Part shown: in pieces, positions 1 through 9,807 of the stretch
Layout of the letters: every line of letters starts with the position of its first letter
Position numbering within the stretch: the stretch's first letter is position 1
Source of the DNA: Castellaniella sp.
Lineage (GTDB): Bacteria > Pseudomonadota > Gammaproteobacteria > Burkholderiales > Burkholderiaceae_B
Assembly (NCBI RefSeq): GCF_004321985.1
Contig: NZ_SCQN01000046.1
Location: 1 to 64,000 of the forward strand
Reading direction: 5' to 3'
Length of the DNA: 64,000 nucleotides
Notes under the pieces: generated by a model
Told to the model about the DNA's origin: nothing
Databases searched by the model: none
Seen by the model: the letters and a program-made list of their open reading frames with translations, nothing else
Program-made: the position numbers and the translations under genes

Positions 1-1
1 C

Positions 2-1273
2 ATCGACGCCCGGGGCCTGCTTGCGCTGCCGGGTGGCGTGGACGCTCACTGTCATCTTGATCAGCCACAGGAAGTGGGTCGCATGGCCGACGATTTCGAG
101 TCGGGGTCGCGGTCGGCTGCCTGTGGCGGTACGACGACGATCATCCCTTTTGCGGCACAGATGAAAGGCCAGTCCTTGCGGGCGGCGGTGGAAGACTATC
201 ACCGGCGTGCTGCCGACAAATCGTGCCTGGACTACGCGTTCCACATGATCGTCACGGACCCCACGCCTCAGGTCCTGGCCCAGGAACTGCCCAGCCTGAT
301 CCAGGAGGGCTACACCTCGTTCAAGGTCTACATGACCTACGATGATCTGAAACTCAACGATCGGCAGATCCTGGATGTGCTCGACGTCGCGCACCAGCAC
401 GGTGCGCTGGTCATGGTGCACGCCGAGAATTCCGACTGCATCGGCTGGCTGACAGACCGGCTGACGGGGGACGGCCGGACGGCGCCCAAATACCATGCCG
501 TCTCCCGGCCCCAGGCCGTGGAGCGCGAGGCGACTCACCGCGCGATCACCTTCTCGGAACTCGTGGATGTTCCGATTCTCATCGTTCACGTTTCGGGTGG
601 TGAAGCCATCGAGCAGATCCGCTGGGCGCATGGGCGGGGTCTGCGGATTTTCGCCGAGACGTGCCCGCAGTATCTCTATCTGACGGCTGCGGATCTGGAC
701 GTGGACGGGTACGAGGGCGCGAAGTGTGTCTGCAGCCCGCCGCCCCGTGACCCGGCAAATCAGGAGGCCGTGTGGCGCGCGCTTGCCAACAACGTCTTCT
801 CCGTGTTTTCGTCGGATCATGCACCATATTCGTATGATGATCCGGACGGCAAGAAGCCGGGGGGACACGAGCAGCACTTTCACCATATCCCCAATGGTAT
901 TCCCGGTCTCGAGACGCGCCTGCCGCTGCTGTTTTCGGGTGGTGTCGTGGGGGGACGCATCAGCATCCACCAGTTCGTGGCGCTCACTGCAACGCAGCCT
1001 GCGAAGCTCTATGGGCTCTATCCGCGCAAAGGCTCCATCATGGTCGGCGCCGATGCCGACATTGCGCTTTGGGATCCGGCCCTGCAGGTCACGATCCGCA
1101 ACCAGCATCTGCATCACAACGTGGATTACACCCCCTACGAGGGGATCGATGTCACGGGCTGGCCGGTGATGACGTTCTCGCGCGGGCGCCTGGTCAGCAA
1201 GTCGTTCGACTTCCTCGGCCAGGCGGGTGCGGGCCAGTTCATGCGCTGCGGTAAGCCAATAGTCTCGATCTGA
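2..1273 (+). CDS. Dihydropyrimidinase / hydantoinase family amidohydrolase (5' end missing)
   Basis: Cyclic-amide hydrolase that opens dihydropyrimidine or hydantoin rings. The reading frame is open to the left window edge, so the start lies outside. Counting from the GTG at position 38, the metal-site residues are all visible: an HCH motif (residues 4-6), the lysine that is carbamylated in this family (K96, in SFKVYMTY), H128 (MVHAEN), H184 (IVHVSG) and D260 (SSDHAP). It is convergent with the pyruvate kinase gene, with 15 bp between them. The family assignment is firm. The substrate is not: the nearby purine/ureide genes make a ring-opening role in nitrogen catabolism attractive, but dihydrouracil, hydantoins and allantoin cannot be separated from sequence alone. 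Confidence 0.88.
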   Translation: MDARGLLALPGGVDAHCHLDQPQEVGRMADDFESGSRSAACGGTTTIIPFAAQMKGQSLRAAVEDYHRRAADKSCLDYAFHMIVTDPTPQVLAQELPSLIQEGYTSFKVYMTYDDLKLNDRQILDVLDVAHQHGALVMVHAENSDCIGWLTDRLTGDGRTAPKYHAVSRPQAVEREATHRAITFSELVDVPILIVHVSGGEAIEQIRWAHGRGLRIFAETCPQYLYLTAADLDVDGYEGAKCVCSPPPRDPANQEAVWRALANNVFSVFSSDHAPYSYDDPDGKKPGGHEQHFHHIPNGIPGLETRLPLLFSGGVVGGRISIHQFVALTATQPAKLYGLYPRKGSIMVGADADIALWDPALQVTIRNQHLHHNVDYTPYEGIDVTGWPVMTFSRGRLVSKSFDFLGQAGAGQFMRCGKPIVSI

Positions 1274-1283
1274 CCGGATTCTG

Positions 1284-1305
1284 CAGGATCATCCGGCGGA
1301 TCCTG
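1284..1305. terminator. Inverted repeat between convergent genes, possible bidirectional terminator
   Basis: Perfect 7-bp arms CAGGATC (1284-1290) and GATCCTG (1299-1305) around an 8-nt loop. It sits just after the dihydropyrimidinase stop and overlaps the stop codon of the converging pyruvate kinase gene. There is no T-run on either side, so termination is only suggested by position. Confidence 0.35.
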
Positions 1306-2728
1306 TCGCAGCGGGTACCCGAGCCACGTGCAGCAGATTCGTGCTGCCGCTTCTGCCGAATGGCAGCCCGGCGATCACGATGATGGTGTCGCCGGGCGCG
1401 GCCAGCCCGGCGTCGCGGGCGGTGCGCGTGGCGCAGGCGATCATCTCGCTGGATTCGTGAAGCTGTTCGGGGAAGCGGACGGGACGCACGCCCCAGGCTA
1501 GCGTCAGCCGCCGTGCCGTGGTGAGTTCGGGAGTCAGTGCCAGGATGGGGGTGGTAGGGCGTTCGCGGCTGGCGCGCAGGGCGCTGAAGCCGGACGCGGT
1601 ATAGGCGACCGTAGCCGCGGGTTCCAGCAGCCCGGCGACTTGGCGCAGCGCGCTGCAGATAGCTTCGGGGATGGTGGGTTCGGCCGCGCTGTGGGTGGCT
1701 TCCAGACCGGTGCGCCAGCTTGGGTCGGATTCCACTTCGCGGATGATGTGCTCCATGATGGTCACCGCTTCTACGGGATATTGGCCCGACGCCGATTCCG
1801 CGGACAGCATCACGGCGTCGGCACCGCTGTAGACGGCTGTGGCCACGTCCGAGGCTTCGGCCCGCGTGGGTACGGGTGCATTGATCATGGATTCCAGCAT
1901 CTGAGTGGCCACGACCACAGGCTTGCCGGCGGCCCGTGCGCTGCGCACGATGCGCTGCTGCAGCACGGGGACGCGCTGCGGGGGCAGTTCCACGCCCAGG
2001 TCGCCACGCGCCACCATGATGCCGTCGGCCTGTTCGACGATGGCGTTCAGGTGTTCGATTGCGGCGGGCTTCTCGAGTTTGGCCATGATCCATGCGCGGT
2101 GGCCCACCAGGCCGCGTGCTTCGATGATGTCTTCCGGGCGTTGCACGAACGACAACGCCACCCAGTCCATACCCAGCGACAGGCCAAATTCCAGGTCGTC
2201 GCGGTCCTTGGGCGTCAGCGGGGAAATCGGCAGAATTACGCCGGGAACGTTGACGCCCTTGCGGTCTGACAGCGGGCCGCCCACCACGACCGTGGTTTCA
2301 GCGAAGTCCGGCCCATGGCGGTCGACGTGCAGGCGCAGCTTGCCGTCGTCCAGCAACAGGTCGGTGCCGTCCTCCAGCGCGGCGAAGATCTCGGGATGGG
2401 GCAGGTTGGCCCGTGCGGCGTTGCCTTCCGCCGGGTCCAGGTCCAGGCGGAAGGCCTCGCCGGGCTTCAGCGTGACCTTGCCGCCGATGAAGCGGCCCAC
2501 GCGCAGCTTGGGGCCCTGCAGGTCCATCAGAATCCCGATGGGATGCCCGATCTCCTGTTCAACCTGACGGATGATGCGGTGGCGCTGGGCGTGGTCTTCG
2601 TGGGTACCGTGGCTGAAGTTCAGGCGGAAGACATTGGCGCCGGCCAGCGCCAGCGCGCGGATCTGTTCGAAGCTGGAACTGGCGGGCCCCAGCGTGGCCA
2701 GAATGCGGGCGCGTCGTTCAGTGGTCAT
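1289..2728 (-). CDS. pyk: Pyruvate kinase
   Basis: Converts phosphoenolpyruvate plus ADP to pyruvate plus ATP. It is last in the gcl operon and would finish the conversion of glyoxylate-derived glycerate to pyruvate. The protein is about 479 aa, normal for the family. It begins with the usual RILATLGPASS strand and FRLNFSHG motif, carries the active-site segment IMAKLEKPAA, and keeps the C-terminal allosteric-type domain. A longer frame upstream overlaps the glycerate kinase gene. I chose the second of two adjacent ATGs because AGGAG stands 6 nt before it. In Agrobacterium tartrate clusters the equivalent pair is ttuD-ttuE. Confidence 0.95.
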   Translation of the reverse strand: MTTERRARILATLGPASSSFEQIRALALAGANVFRLNFSHGTHEDHAQRHRIIRQVEQEIGHPIGILMDLQGPKLRVGRFIGGKVTLKPGEAFRLDLDPAEGNAARANLPHPEIFAALEDGTDLLLDDGKLRLHVDRHGPDFAETTVVVGGPLSDRKGVNVPGVILPISPLTPKDRDDLEFGLSLGMDWVALSFVQRPEDIIEARGLVGHRAWIMAKLEKPAAIEHLNAIVEQADGIMVARGDLGVELPPQRVPVLQQRIVRSARAAGKPVVVATQMLESMINAPVPTRAEASDVATAVYSGADAVMLSAESASGQYPVEAVTIMEHIIREVESDPSWRTGLEATHSAAEPTIPEAICSALRQVAGLLEPAATVAYTASGFSALRASRERPTTPILALTPELTTARRLTLAWGVRPVRFPEQLHESSEMIACATRTARDAGLAAPGDTIIVIAGLPFGRSGSTNLLHVARVPAATGSAG

Positions 2729-2750
2729 CATCGTCTCCTGGCGCCCCGGC

Positions 2751-4013
2751 TCACAGAACCAGAAGGGCACGAAAATCATTCACATTGGTCAGTGTAGGTC
2801 CGGTGATCAGCGAATCGCCGAGGCGCTCGAAGAACCCGTGCCCATCGTTGTCGTCCAAATGCGTGCGCGGCGGCATATCGGCCGCCCAGGCGCGGGCCAG
2901 CGTATCCGGCGTGATGAACGCGCCCGCGATCTCCTCTTGGCCGTCCACGCCGTCGGTGTCACCCGCCAGCCCGTAGATGCCCGGGGCGCCGTCGAGCGCG
3001 ATCGCGGCCGACAGCAGGCATTCCACGTTGCGCCCGCCCCGGCCCTGGCCGCGCACGGTGACGGTCGTTTCGCCGCCCGACAACAGCACGCAGGGAGGCG
3101 CGATGGGTTGGCCGTGTGTACGCACCTGGAGCGCGATACCCGCCAGCACCTTGCCCACGTCGCGCGCCTCGCCCTCGAGTCGGTCGCCCAGGATCAACGG
3201 GGTGACGCCGGCCTTGCGGGCGACGGCCGCTGCCGCCTCCAGCGCCATTTGCGGGGTTGCAATCAGGTGGGTTTCGACGCGCGCCAGCCGGGGATCGCCG
3301 GGCTTGAGGGTCTCGCCCTCGCCCGACTCCAGCAGGTGCCGTGCGCCGTCGGGCAGCGCGATGCGGTAGCGTCGCACGATGTCCAGCGCATCGGCGCAGC
3401 TGGTGGGGTCGGCGACGGTCGGCCCGGATGCGATGTCGCAGGGCTGGTCGCCGGGCACGTCGGAAATCATCAGGTTGACGACACGCGCAGGTGCGCAGAC
3501 AGCAGCCAGGCGTCCACCTTTGATGCCCGACAGGTGTCGGCGCACGCAGTTCATCTCGGAAATCGTGGCCCCCGATTTGAGCAGGTCGCGGCTGATGGCC
3601 TGCTTGTCTTCCAGCGTCACGCCCGGTCCCGGGACGGGCAGCAGTGACGACCCGCCGCCTGAGATCAGGCAGACCACCAGGTCGTCTTCGGTCAGTTTGC
3701 GGACTTCTTCCAGGACGAGCTGCGCCCCGACGCGGCCCGCCTGATCCGGTACGGGATGCGCGGCCTCGACGATACGGATGTGCTCGCAGGGGACACCGTA
3801 CCCGTAGCGAGTGACCACCACACCATCGACCGGGCCCTTCCATTGGCGTTCGAAGGCCTGGGCCATGGCGGCTGAGGCTTTGCCGGCTCCGATCACGATG
3901 GTGCGGCCCTTTGGCGCTTGTGGCAGGAATGCTGTGATGCAGTGTTCAGGCTGCGCAGCCCGCACGGCGGCCTCGAAGAGTTGCGTCAGAAGTGCACGGG
4001 GCTCGATCGTCAT
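2751..4013 (-). CDS. ttuD: Glycerate 2-kinase (MOFRL family, TtuD/GckA type)
   Basis: Phosphorylates D-glycerate to 2-phosphoglycerate. It is about 420 aa and has the two-part architecture of this kinase class: an N-terminal DUF4147-type domain with IVIGAGKASAAM and SGGGSSLL, and a C-terminal MOFRL domain with GDTDGVDG. The frame stays open upstream to 4205, into the neighbouring glxR gene. I placed the start at the ATG at 4013 because the following MTIEPRALL segment is where the family normally begins. It lies 22 bp upstream of pyk and downstream of glxR, matching the pathway order. The older name for this family, hydroxypyruvate reductase (ttuD), is misleading for function. Confidence 0.92.
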   Translation of the reverse strand: MTIEPRALLTQLFEAAVRAAQPEHCITAFLPQAPKGRTIVIGAGKASAAMAQAFERQWKGPVDGVVVTRYGYGVPCEHIRIVEAAHPVPDQAGRVGAQLVLEEVRKLTEDDLVVCLISGGGSSLLPVPGPGVTLEDKQAISRDLLKSGATISEMNCVRRHLSGIKGGRLAAVCAPARVVNLMISDVPGDQPCDIASGPTVADPTSCADALDIVRRYRIALPDGARHLLESGEGETLKPGDPRLARVETHLIATPQMALEAAAAVARKAGVTPLILGDRLEGEARDVGKVLAGIALQVRTHGQPIAPPCVLLSGGETTVTVRGQGRGGRNVECLLSAAIALDGAPGIYGLAGDTDGVDGQEEIAGAFITPDTLARAWAADMPPRTHLDDNDGHGFFERLGDSLITGPTLTNVNDFRALLVL

Positions 4014-4068
4014 GGACCTATCCGGAAAAGGAGACGCACGGGCAGGATTGCCCGTGCGGTATGTCACT

Positions 4069-4953
4069 TTACTGGCCGATCTTGTGGTTGGCGAGCAGTT
4101 CGATGGCGCGGACCATCCCGGAGTGATCCCAGCCAGCACCGTCGTGCGCCACGCAGGCGTTGAACAGTTCCTGGGCGATGGCGGTGCTGGGCAGCGACAT
4201 GCCAAGCTGCTTCGCGGTCGAAAGCGCCAGATTCAGGTCCTTCTGGTGCAGGTTGATGCGGAAGCCCGGGTCGAAAGTGCGTTTGATCATGCGTTCGCCG
4301 TGTACTTCCAGGATGCGGGAGCTGGCGAACCCGCCCATGAGCGCCTGACGGACTTTAACCGGGTCGGCCCCCGCCTTGGACGCCAGCACCAGGGCTTCGC
4401 CGACGGCCTCGATGGTCAGGGCGACGATGATCTGGTTGGCGACCTTGGTGGTCTGGCCATCGCCGTTCTTGCCGATCAGCGTGACGTTCTTGCCCATCAG
4501 GTCAAAGATGGGCTTGCAGGTGTCGAAGGCCGCCTGGTTTCCGCCGATCATGATGGTGAGGCTGCCGGCCTTGGCGCCGACCTCGCCACCAGAGACGGGG
4601 GCATCCAGGTATTCGCAGCCCAACTCGTTGATCTTGCGCGCGAATTCCTTGGTCGCAACGGGCGAGATCGAACTCATGTCGATGACGATCTTGCCCTTGG
4701 ACAGGCCGGCCGCCACGCCGTTCTCGCCAAACAGCACGGCTTCCACGTCCGGGGTGTCGGGCACCATGGTGATGATGATTTCGGCCGCCTTCGCGACTTC
4801 GGTGGCGCTGGTCAGCGGTTTTGCGCCAGCATCCAGCAGGCTGAGCGGGGTCTTGCTGCGGGTGTAGGTCACCAGTTTGTGGCCGCCCTTGATGAGGTTG
4901 GCGGCCATGGGGGTGCCCATGATTCCCAGACCGATGAAGCCGATAGTAGCCAT
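4069..4953 (-). CDS. glxR: Tartronate semialdehyde reductase (2-hydroxy-3-oxopropionate reductase)
   Basis: NAD(P)H-dependent reduction of tartronate semialdehyde to D-glycerate. At 294 aa it is a typical beta-hydroxyacid dehydrogenase: Rossmann motif GFIGLGIMGTPMA at residues 5-17, substrate-binding DAPVSGG at 118-124, and the catalytic lysine K170 in GQTTKVAN. An AAGGAG sequence precedes the ATG. It lies between hyi and the glycerate kinase gene, which fixes its role in the glyoxylate/glycerate route rather than in 3-hydroxyisobutyrate breakdown. Confidence 0.95.
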   Translation of the reverse strand: MATIGFIGLGIMGTPMAANLIKGGHKLVTYTRSKTPLSLLDAGAKPLTSATEVAKAAEIIITMVPDTPDVEAVLFGENGVAAGLSKGKIVIDMSSISPVATKEFARKINELGCEYLDAPVSGGEVGAKAGSLTIMIGGNQAAFDTCKPIFDLMGKNVTLIGKNGDGQTTKVANQIIVALTIEAVGEALVLASKAGADPVKVRQALMGGFASSRILEVHGERMIKRTFDPGFRINLHQKDLNLALSTAKQLGMSLPSTAIAQELFNACVAHDGAGWDHSGMVRAIELLANHKIGQ

Positions 4954-4987
4954 GTGGATTCTCCTTGTCAGTGATGGTTGGAAATGA

Positions 4988-5764
4988 TCAGGCCATCGCC
5001 TTGATCCACCTCAGTCCGTCTTCGGTGCGCGTGGCTGGCTTGTATTCGCAGCCGATCCAGCCGTCGTACCCGATGGTGTCAATGTGGTGCAGCAGCCAGG
5101 CGAAGTTGATCTCGCCGGTCCCCGGTTCGTGGCGGCCGGGATTGTCCGCCAACTGCATATGGCCGATGGAGCCGAGGTGCCGGGACATTGTGTTGGCCAG
5201 CTCGCCCTCCATGCGCTGCATGTGGTAGATGTCGTACTGCACCTTCAGGTTGTCGGAGCCTACCTCGGCGATCAGATCCACCGCTTGCTGCGTGTGCGAC
5301 AGGTAGAAGCCCGGCATGTCGAAGGTGTTGATGGGTTCCATCACCAGCAGGACGCCGGCCTTTTTGAGTTCGCCGGCCGCGTAGCTCAGGTTTGCCACGA
5401 ACGTATCGTGCACGGCCTTGGGGTCCGCACCGGGCGGCGTGATGCCGGCCAGGCAGTTGACTCTGGGGCAGCCCAACGCCCGCGCATACTCGGCGGCTGT
5501 GGCCACGCTCTGCCGGAATTCGGCCACGCGGTCCGGATGGCAGGCAATGCCGCGCTCGCCGGCATCCCAGTTACCGGCCGGCAGATTGTGCAGCACCTGC
5601 ACCAAGCCATTGTCCTTCAGGCGTTGCGCCAGTTGGTGCTTGTCGTAGGCGTAGGGGAACAGATATTCCACGCCTTTGAAGCCGGCTTTGGCAGCGGCCT
5701 GGAAGCGGGCCAGGAAGTCGAGTTCGGTAAAGAGCATCGACAGGTTGGCAGCAAGTTTTGGCAT
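4988..5764 (-). CDS. hyi: Hydroxypyruvate isomerase
   Basis: Interconverts hydroxypyruvate and tartronate semialdehyde. The protein is 258 aa with the xylose-isomerase-like TIM barrel of the Hyi family. It begins MPKLAANLSMLFTE, has FKGVEYLFPY for an early barrel strand, a VMEPIN segment with a likely metal-binding glutamate, and GCEYKPAT near the end. It sits directly after gcl with 43 bp between them, the standard gene order. Confidence 0.94.
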   Translation of the reverse strand: MPKLAANLSMLFTELDFLARFQAAAKAGFKGVEYLFPYAYDKHQLAQRLKDNGLVQVLHNLPAGNWDAGERGIACHPDRVAEFRQSVATAAEYARALGCPRVNCLAGITPPGADPKAVHDTFVANLSYAAGELKKAGVLLVMEPINTFDMPGFYLSHTQQAVDLIAEVGSDNLKVQYDIYHMQRMEGELANTMSRHLGSIGHMQLADNPGRHEPGTGEINFAWLLHHIDTIGYDGWIGCEYKPATRTEDGLRWIKAMA

Positions 5765-5807
5765 GGTGTGAGACTCCTTTGATGAAAATGGGGTTGGGGC
5801 CGAAATG

Positions 5808-7589
5808 TCAGTCCAGCAATGCGATGGCGGTAGGGGCGTCTTCGCCGTGCCCGGCCAGTTCCTCGAATTCGTTCACGGCATTGATATCGTTGCCCATGGA
5901 TATGTTGGTGACGCGCTCCAGGATGAATTCAACCACGACCGGTACTCGGAATTCCTGTATCCAGGCACGAGCCTGCGCGATTGCTGGCTGGATCTGCTCG
6001 ACTTTCTTCACGCGGATCGCCTTGCAGCCCAGGCCTTCGGCCACTTTCACATGATCCACGCCGTAACCCTCGGTTTCCGGCGAATTGATGTTGTCGAAGG
6101 AAAGCTGCACGCAATAGTCCATATCGAAGCCGCGTTGCGACTGGCGGATCAGGCCCAGGTACGCATTGTTCACCACCACATGAATATAGGGTAGGTTGAA
6201 TTGTGCACCTACGGCGAGCTCTTCGAGCATGAACTGGAAGTCGTAGTCGCCAGACAGCGCCACGATCTCGTCGCCAGTCCCGGCTGCCACCACACCCAGC
6301 GTGGCCGGGACCGTCCAGCCCAGCGGGCCCGCCTGCCCCGCGTTGATCCAGTGGCGTGGGCCGTAGACGTGCAGCAACTGGGCTGCGGCGATCTGCGACA
6401 GGCCGATGGTGGTGACATAGCGCACGTCTTTGCCGAAGGCTTTGTTCATTTCCTCGTACACACGTTGCGGCTTGAGCGGCGACTGATCGAAGTGCGTCTT
6501 GCGCTGCATGGATTTTTCGCCCTTGCGGGCCCGGCATTCCTGCGCCCAGGCACTGCGGTCGCGCAGCTGGCCGGCAGCCTTCAGTCGTCGGGCTTCGGCA
6601 ATCATGAGGCGCAGTGCTGCGTCCGCATCTGATGCGATGCCGAAGTCGGGGCCGAAGACCTTGCCGATCTGCGTGGGGTCCACGTTGATGTGCACGACAG
6701 TGCGGCCTTCGGTGTAGACCTTGGTCGAGCCCGTGTGGCGGTTGGCCCAGCGGTTCCCGATCCCCATCACGAAGTCGGATGCCAGGAAGCTGGCATTGCC
6801 GTAGCGATGCGAGGTCTGCAATCCCACCATGCCGGCCATGAGCGGGTGGTCGTCGGGGATCACGCCCCACCCCATCAGGGTCGGCACTACCGGTACGCCG
6901 GTCAGCTCGGCGAACTCCCGGAACAGCGCCTCCGCACCTGAACTGAAGATCCCGCCGCCAGCCACCAGCAGCGGGCGCTCGGAGGCGTTCAGCAGGGCGA
7001 CGGCCTTGGCCGCCTGGGCAGGCGTGGCCGCCGGCTTGAAGACGTCCAGCGGCTGGTAGGTTTCAACGTCGAATTCGATCTCCGCCATCTGCACGTCGAA
7101 AGGCAGGTCGATCAGTACCGGCCCTGGCCGGCCGGAACGCATGATGTGGAACGCTTGTTGCAGCACATGCGGTACGAGCTCGGGTTCGCGCACGGTCACG
7201 GCCCACTTGGTCACGGGCTTGGCGATGGTTTCGATGTCCACCGCCTGGAAGGCTTCTTTGTGCAGCAAAGCCCGCGGGGCCTGGCCGGTGATGCACAGAA
7301 TGGGGATCGAGTCGCCGGATGCCGAATACAGGCCAGTGATCATGTCCGTTCCGGCCGGGCCGGATGTGCCCAGGCAGACACCGATGTTGCCGGGCCTGGC
7401 GCGTGTGTAGCCTTCGGCCATGTGCGAGGCGCCTTCGACGTGACGCGCCAGGATGGGGTTGAAGCCGCCGTGCTGGCGGAGGGCCGAGTACAGCGGGTTG
7501 ATGGCAGCGCCGGGTACGCCGAACAGGGTGGTGATGCCTTCCTTTTGCAGGACGGCGGCGGCGGCGTCCACTGCTCTCATTTTGGCCAT
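5808..7589 (-). CDS. gcl: Glyoxylate carboligase (tartronate semialdehyde synthase)
   Basis: Thiamine-diphosphate enzyme that joins two glyoxylate molecules into tartronate semialdehyde and CO2. It is 593 aa and collinear with known Gcl. It has valine in place of the usual ThDP-activating glutamate ([14 protein letters not shown]), a known hallmark separating Gcl from acetolactate synthases. The C-terminal ThDP motif runs from GDYDFQF to NNAYLG. First gene of a five-gene minus-strand operon (gcl-hyi-glxR-ttuD-pyk). Glyoxylate could come from ureidoglycolate via allA in this same window. Confidence 0.96.
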   Translation of the reverse strand: MAKMRAVDAAAAVLQKEGITTLFGVPGAAINPLYSALRQHGGFNPILARHVEGASHMAEGYTRARPGNIGVCLGTSGPAGTDMITGLYSASGDSIPILCITGQAPRALLHKEAFQAVDIETIAKPVTKWAVTVREPELVPHVLQQAFHIMRSGRPGPVLIDLPFDVQMAEIEFDVETYQPLDVFKPAATPAQAAKAVALLNASERPLLVAGGGIFSSGAEALFREFAELTGVPVVPTLMGWGVIPDDHPLMAGMVGLQTSHRYGNASFLASDFVMGIGNRWANRHTGSTKVYTEGRTVVHINVDPTQIGKVFGPDFGIASDADAALRLMIAEARRLKAAGQLRDRSAWAQECRARKGEKSMQRKTHFDQSPLKPQRVYEEMNKAFGKDVRYVTTIGLSQIAAAQLLHVYGPRHWINAGQAGPLGWTVPATLGVVAAGTGDEIVALSGDYDFQFMLEELAVGAQFNLPYIHVVVNNAYLGLIRQSQRGFDMDYCVQLSFDNINSPETEGYGVDHVKVAEGLGCKAIRVKKVEQIQPAIAQARAWIQEFRVPVVVEFILERVTNISMGNDINAVNEFEELAGHGEDAPTAIALLD

Positions 7590-7725
7590 GATGACTCCTG
7601 GTGTTTCGGGGGTGGTGATCTGCCGTGTGGACTTGGTGTCCCCGGCAGCGCGGTTCTACGTGTCTTGGCGTTCAGAATACGGGTCGCCGCAAGAGCCGTG
7701 AATCCCAGGTTCGGATAGTTCTGGA

Positions 7726-7740
7726 CATACTAAAAGTATG
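7726..7740. promoter_or_regulatory. Inverted repeat in the gcl / LysR divergent promoter
   Basis: CATACT-AAA-AGTATG is a perfect 6-bp inverted repeat with a 3-nt spacer, inside the 283-bp region (7590-7872) between gcl and the divergent LysR gene. The DNA around it (about 7700-7820) is clearly more AT-rich than the surroundings. It is a candidate operator for the LysR protein. I see no clear -35/-10 pair that would fix the transcription start. Confidence 0.4.
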
Positions 7741-7872
7741 GATGGAATCATGCTCGACTTGAATTTATCGGGTCCATTTAGCGCTTATGATGAATACCAT
7801 TCTGTTTTCAGAACCAGGAAATCCCATGGGCAGCAATGGTCTCCCTGTCGTTCCGGGCTAAAGGGGTCGACG

Positions 7873-8790
7873 ATGAGCCGGTACACCGAGGTGCACAGTT
7901 TTGTATTGATTGCGGAGAAGGGCAGCTTCGCGGCGGCTGCGCTGGTGGAAGGTGTCACCCCGGTGATCATGGGGCGCCGGCTGACCGCTTTGGAAAAGCG
8001 CCTCGGGGTGCAGCTCATGCATCGCTCCACCCGTGGCCTGGTGCTGACGGATCTGGGGGAGCGCTATCTGGAAAAGTGCCAGCAGCTCATCCAGGATTTC
8101 GACGAGGCCGACGCCAGCATCATGGTGCGCCGCCAGACGCTCACCGGTCATCTGGTCGTCTCGGCACCCGCGTCGTTCGGTCGTCTGCACGTCGCACCGC
8201 ATGCGCTGACGTTCCGTGCGCTTTATCCCGAGTTGGCGCTGTCCTTCAATTTCACCGATAGCGTGGTGGATCTGGTACGTGAGGGTTACGACATGGCTAT
8301 CCGGATCGGCGAGGTCACCGATCCCAATTATGTGGCAGTCCGGTTGTATCCCAATCAGCGCGTGGTTTGCGGCACGCCCGAGTACTTCGAGCGCTACGGC
8401 GTGCCGCGTGTGCCGGAAGATCTGGCGCGCCATAACTGTCTGGCATTCAACCTGCAGGGGGGGCAGCATCGCGGCTGGACCTTTCTGCGAGACGGCAAGC
8501 GGTTCGCGGTGCGGGTTCGGGGCGATCTGGCCTGCAACGACGGTGAGCTGCTCTACCATTGGGTGCGCGCCGGGCTGGGGGTGGGCTGGCGCTCCACCTG
8601 GGAGATCCAGCGGGAGCTCAAGCGCGGCGAACTGGTGACGGTGCTGGATGACTACGCGCTGCCGGCCTACGACATCCAGGCCGTCTACCCGCAGCAGCGT
8701 TATCTGCCGGCGAAGGTGCGGTATTTCATCGATGCGCTCCGGAACCATTATCATGAGTCCGGTTACTGGGAAGGACAGGGGGTATCTTGA
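7873..8790 (+). CDS. LysR-family transcriptional regulator, probable gcl operon regulator
   Basis: DNA-binding regulator of about 305 aa. The N-terminal winged helix-turn-helix is at about residues 1-60 (MSRYTEVHSF, then a recognition helix region around TPVIMGRRLTALEKRLG). The effector-binding domain follows from about residue 90. I chose the ATG at 7873 because AAGGGG lies 6-8 nt before it and it opens the LysR consensus; the frame extends upstream only through non-coding promoter DNA. It is divergent from gcl and its stop overlaps the next gene, a transporter. The effector may be glyoxylate or a ureide, but that is inference. Confidence 0.88.
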   Translation: MSRYTEVHSFVLIAEKGSFAAAALVEGVTPVIMGRRLTALEKRLGVQLMHRSTRGLVLTDLGERYLEKCQQLIQDFDEADASIMVRRQTLTGHLVVSAPASFGRLHVAPHALTFRALYPELALSFNFTDSVVDLVREGYDMAIRIGEVTDPNYVAVRLYPNQRVVCGTPEYFERYGVPRVPEDLARHNCLAFNLQGGQHRGWTFLRDGKRFAVRVRGDLACNDGELLYHWVRAGLGVGWRSTWEIQRELKRGELVTVLDDYALPAYDIQAVYPQQRYLPAKVRYFIDALRNHYHESGYWEGQGVS

Positions 8791-9755
8791 AGACCGAACG
8801 CGCGCACACGGCTGGCAAGCCGACCGCACTCTCGGCCGTGCGGGATGAAGCAGTGCGGGCCGAGCCCGGTGCGGACACGCGCCGCAACAAGCGCCTGGCG
8901 CTGCTGGCTCTGGCCGGCATGGCGATCGTCTGGGGCTACAACTGGGTGGTCCTGAAGAAAGTCATGGCCTTCGTGGGGCCGTTCGACTTCTCGGCACTGC
9001 GCAACCTGCTTGGCGCGTTGTTTCTGGTGGGTCTGTTGCTGGTGCGAAAAACCTCGTTGCGTATCCGGGCGTGGCCGCGTGTGGTGCTGCTGGGGATGCT
9101 GCAAACGGCTGCCTTTTCGGGGCTGATCCAGGTGGCGCTGTTGCAGGGCGGGGTGGGCAAAACTTCGATTCTGGTCTATACCATGCCGTTTTGGGTGATT
9201 CCCATGGCATGGTTTGCATTCGGTGAGCGTATTCAGGGGCTGCAGTGGGGCGCGCTTGGCCTGGCAGCCGTGGGCCTGATCCTGATCCTGGAGCCCTGGC
9301 ATGCGCAGGGCAGTGTCTTGAGCGAGGCGCTCGCCATCGGGGCGGGGCTGTGCTGGGCGCTGGCGATGATCGTGACCAAGTGGATCCGCCGCGATTTCCC
9401 CATGGATGCCCTGCCGCTGACCGCCTGGCAAATGGTCTTTGGCGCGCTGGCGCTGTGTCTGCTGACCTTGTGGATTCCGGAGCGGCCGGTGGAGCTGGCG
9501 CCGTATTTCTTCGGTGCCCTGATTTACAACGCCGTCCTGGCTACGGCAATTGCCTGGTTCTTATGGATTTTTGCGTTGCAGCATTTATCGGCTGGTGTCG
9601 CGGGCATGTCGGCGCTGGGCGTGCCGGTGGTCAGTGTGATGTCGGGGTGGCTGCAACTGGGTGAGCGGCCAAGCCATGCCGACCTGTTGGGGATGATCCT
9701 GATTGCGGTTGCGTTGTTGGCGCTCAGCCTGCAGGCGGTGGGAAAGAAGACATGA
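8787..9755 (+). CDS. EamA/DMT-family membrane transporter
   Basis: Predicted inner-membrane permease of 322 aa with about ten transmembrane segments in two EamA repeats. The first starts at about residue 38 (LALLALAGMAIVWGYNW), the second at about residue 178 (ALAIGAGLCWALAMI). The start is a TTG overlapping the TGA of the LysR gene, preceded by a GGGGG run about 5 nt upstream, which indicates translational coupling. About 35 polar residues precede the first membrane segment, so a later start is possible. The substrate is unknown; DMT proteins often export metabolites or amino acids. Confidence 0.82.
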   Translation: MKTERAHTAGKPTALSAVRDEAVRAEPGADTRRNKRLALLALAGMAIVWGYNWVVLKKVMAFVGPFDFSALRNLLGALFLVGLLLVRKTSLRIRAWPRVVLLGMLQTAAFSGLIQVALLQGGVGKTSILVYTMPFWVIPMAWFAFGERIQGLQWGALGLAAVGLILILEPWHAQGSVLSEALAIGAGLCWALAMIVTKWIRRDFPMDALPLTAWQMVFGALALCLLTLWIPERPVELAPYFFGALIYNAVLATAIAWFLWIFALQHLSAGVAGMSALGVPVVSVMSGWLQLGERPSHADLLGMILIAVALLALSLQAVGKKT

Positions 9756-9807
9756 TGCCCGCCGCCGCAAGTCAAAACTGGAACTTTGTACCCAACGGGG
9801 AATGTTC

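Noticed and set aside
2-1273. Reading the left-edge gene as allantoinase
   Set aside because: Motifs fit the dihydropyrimidinase/hydantoinase branch better; allantoin activity cannot be read from this sequence.
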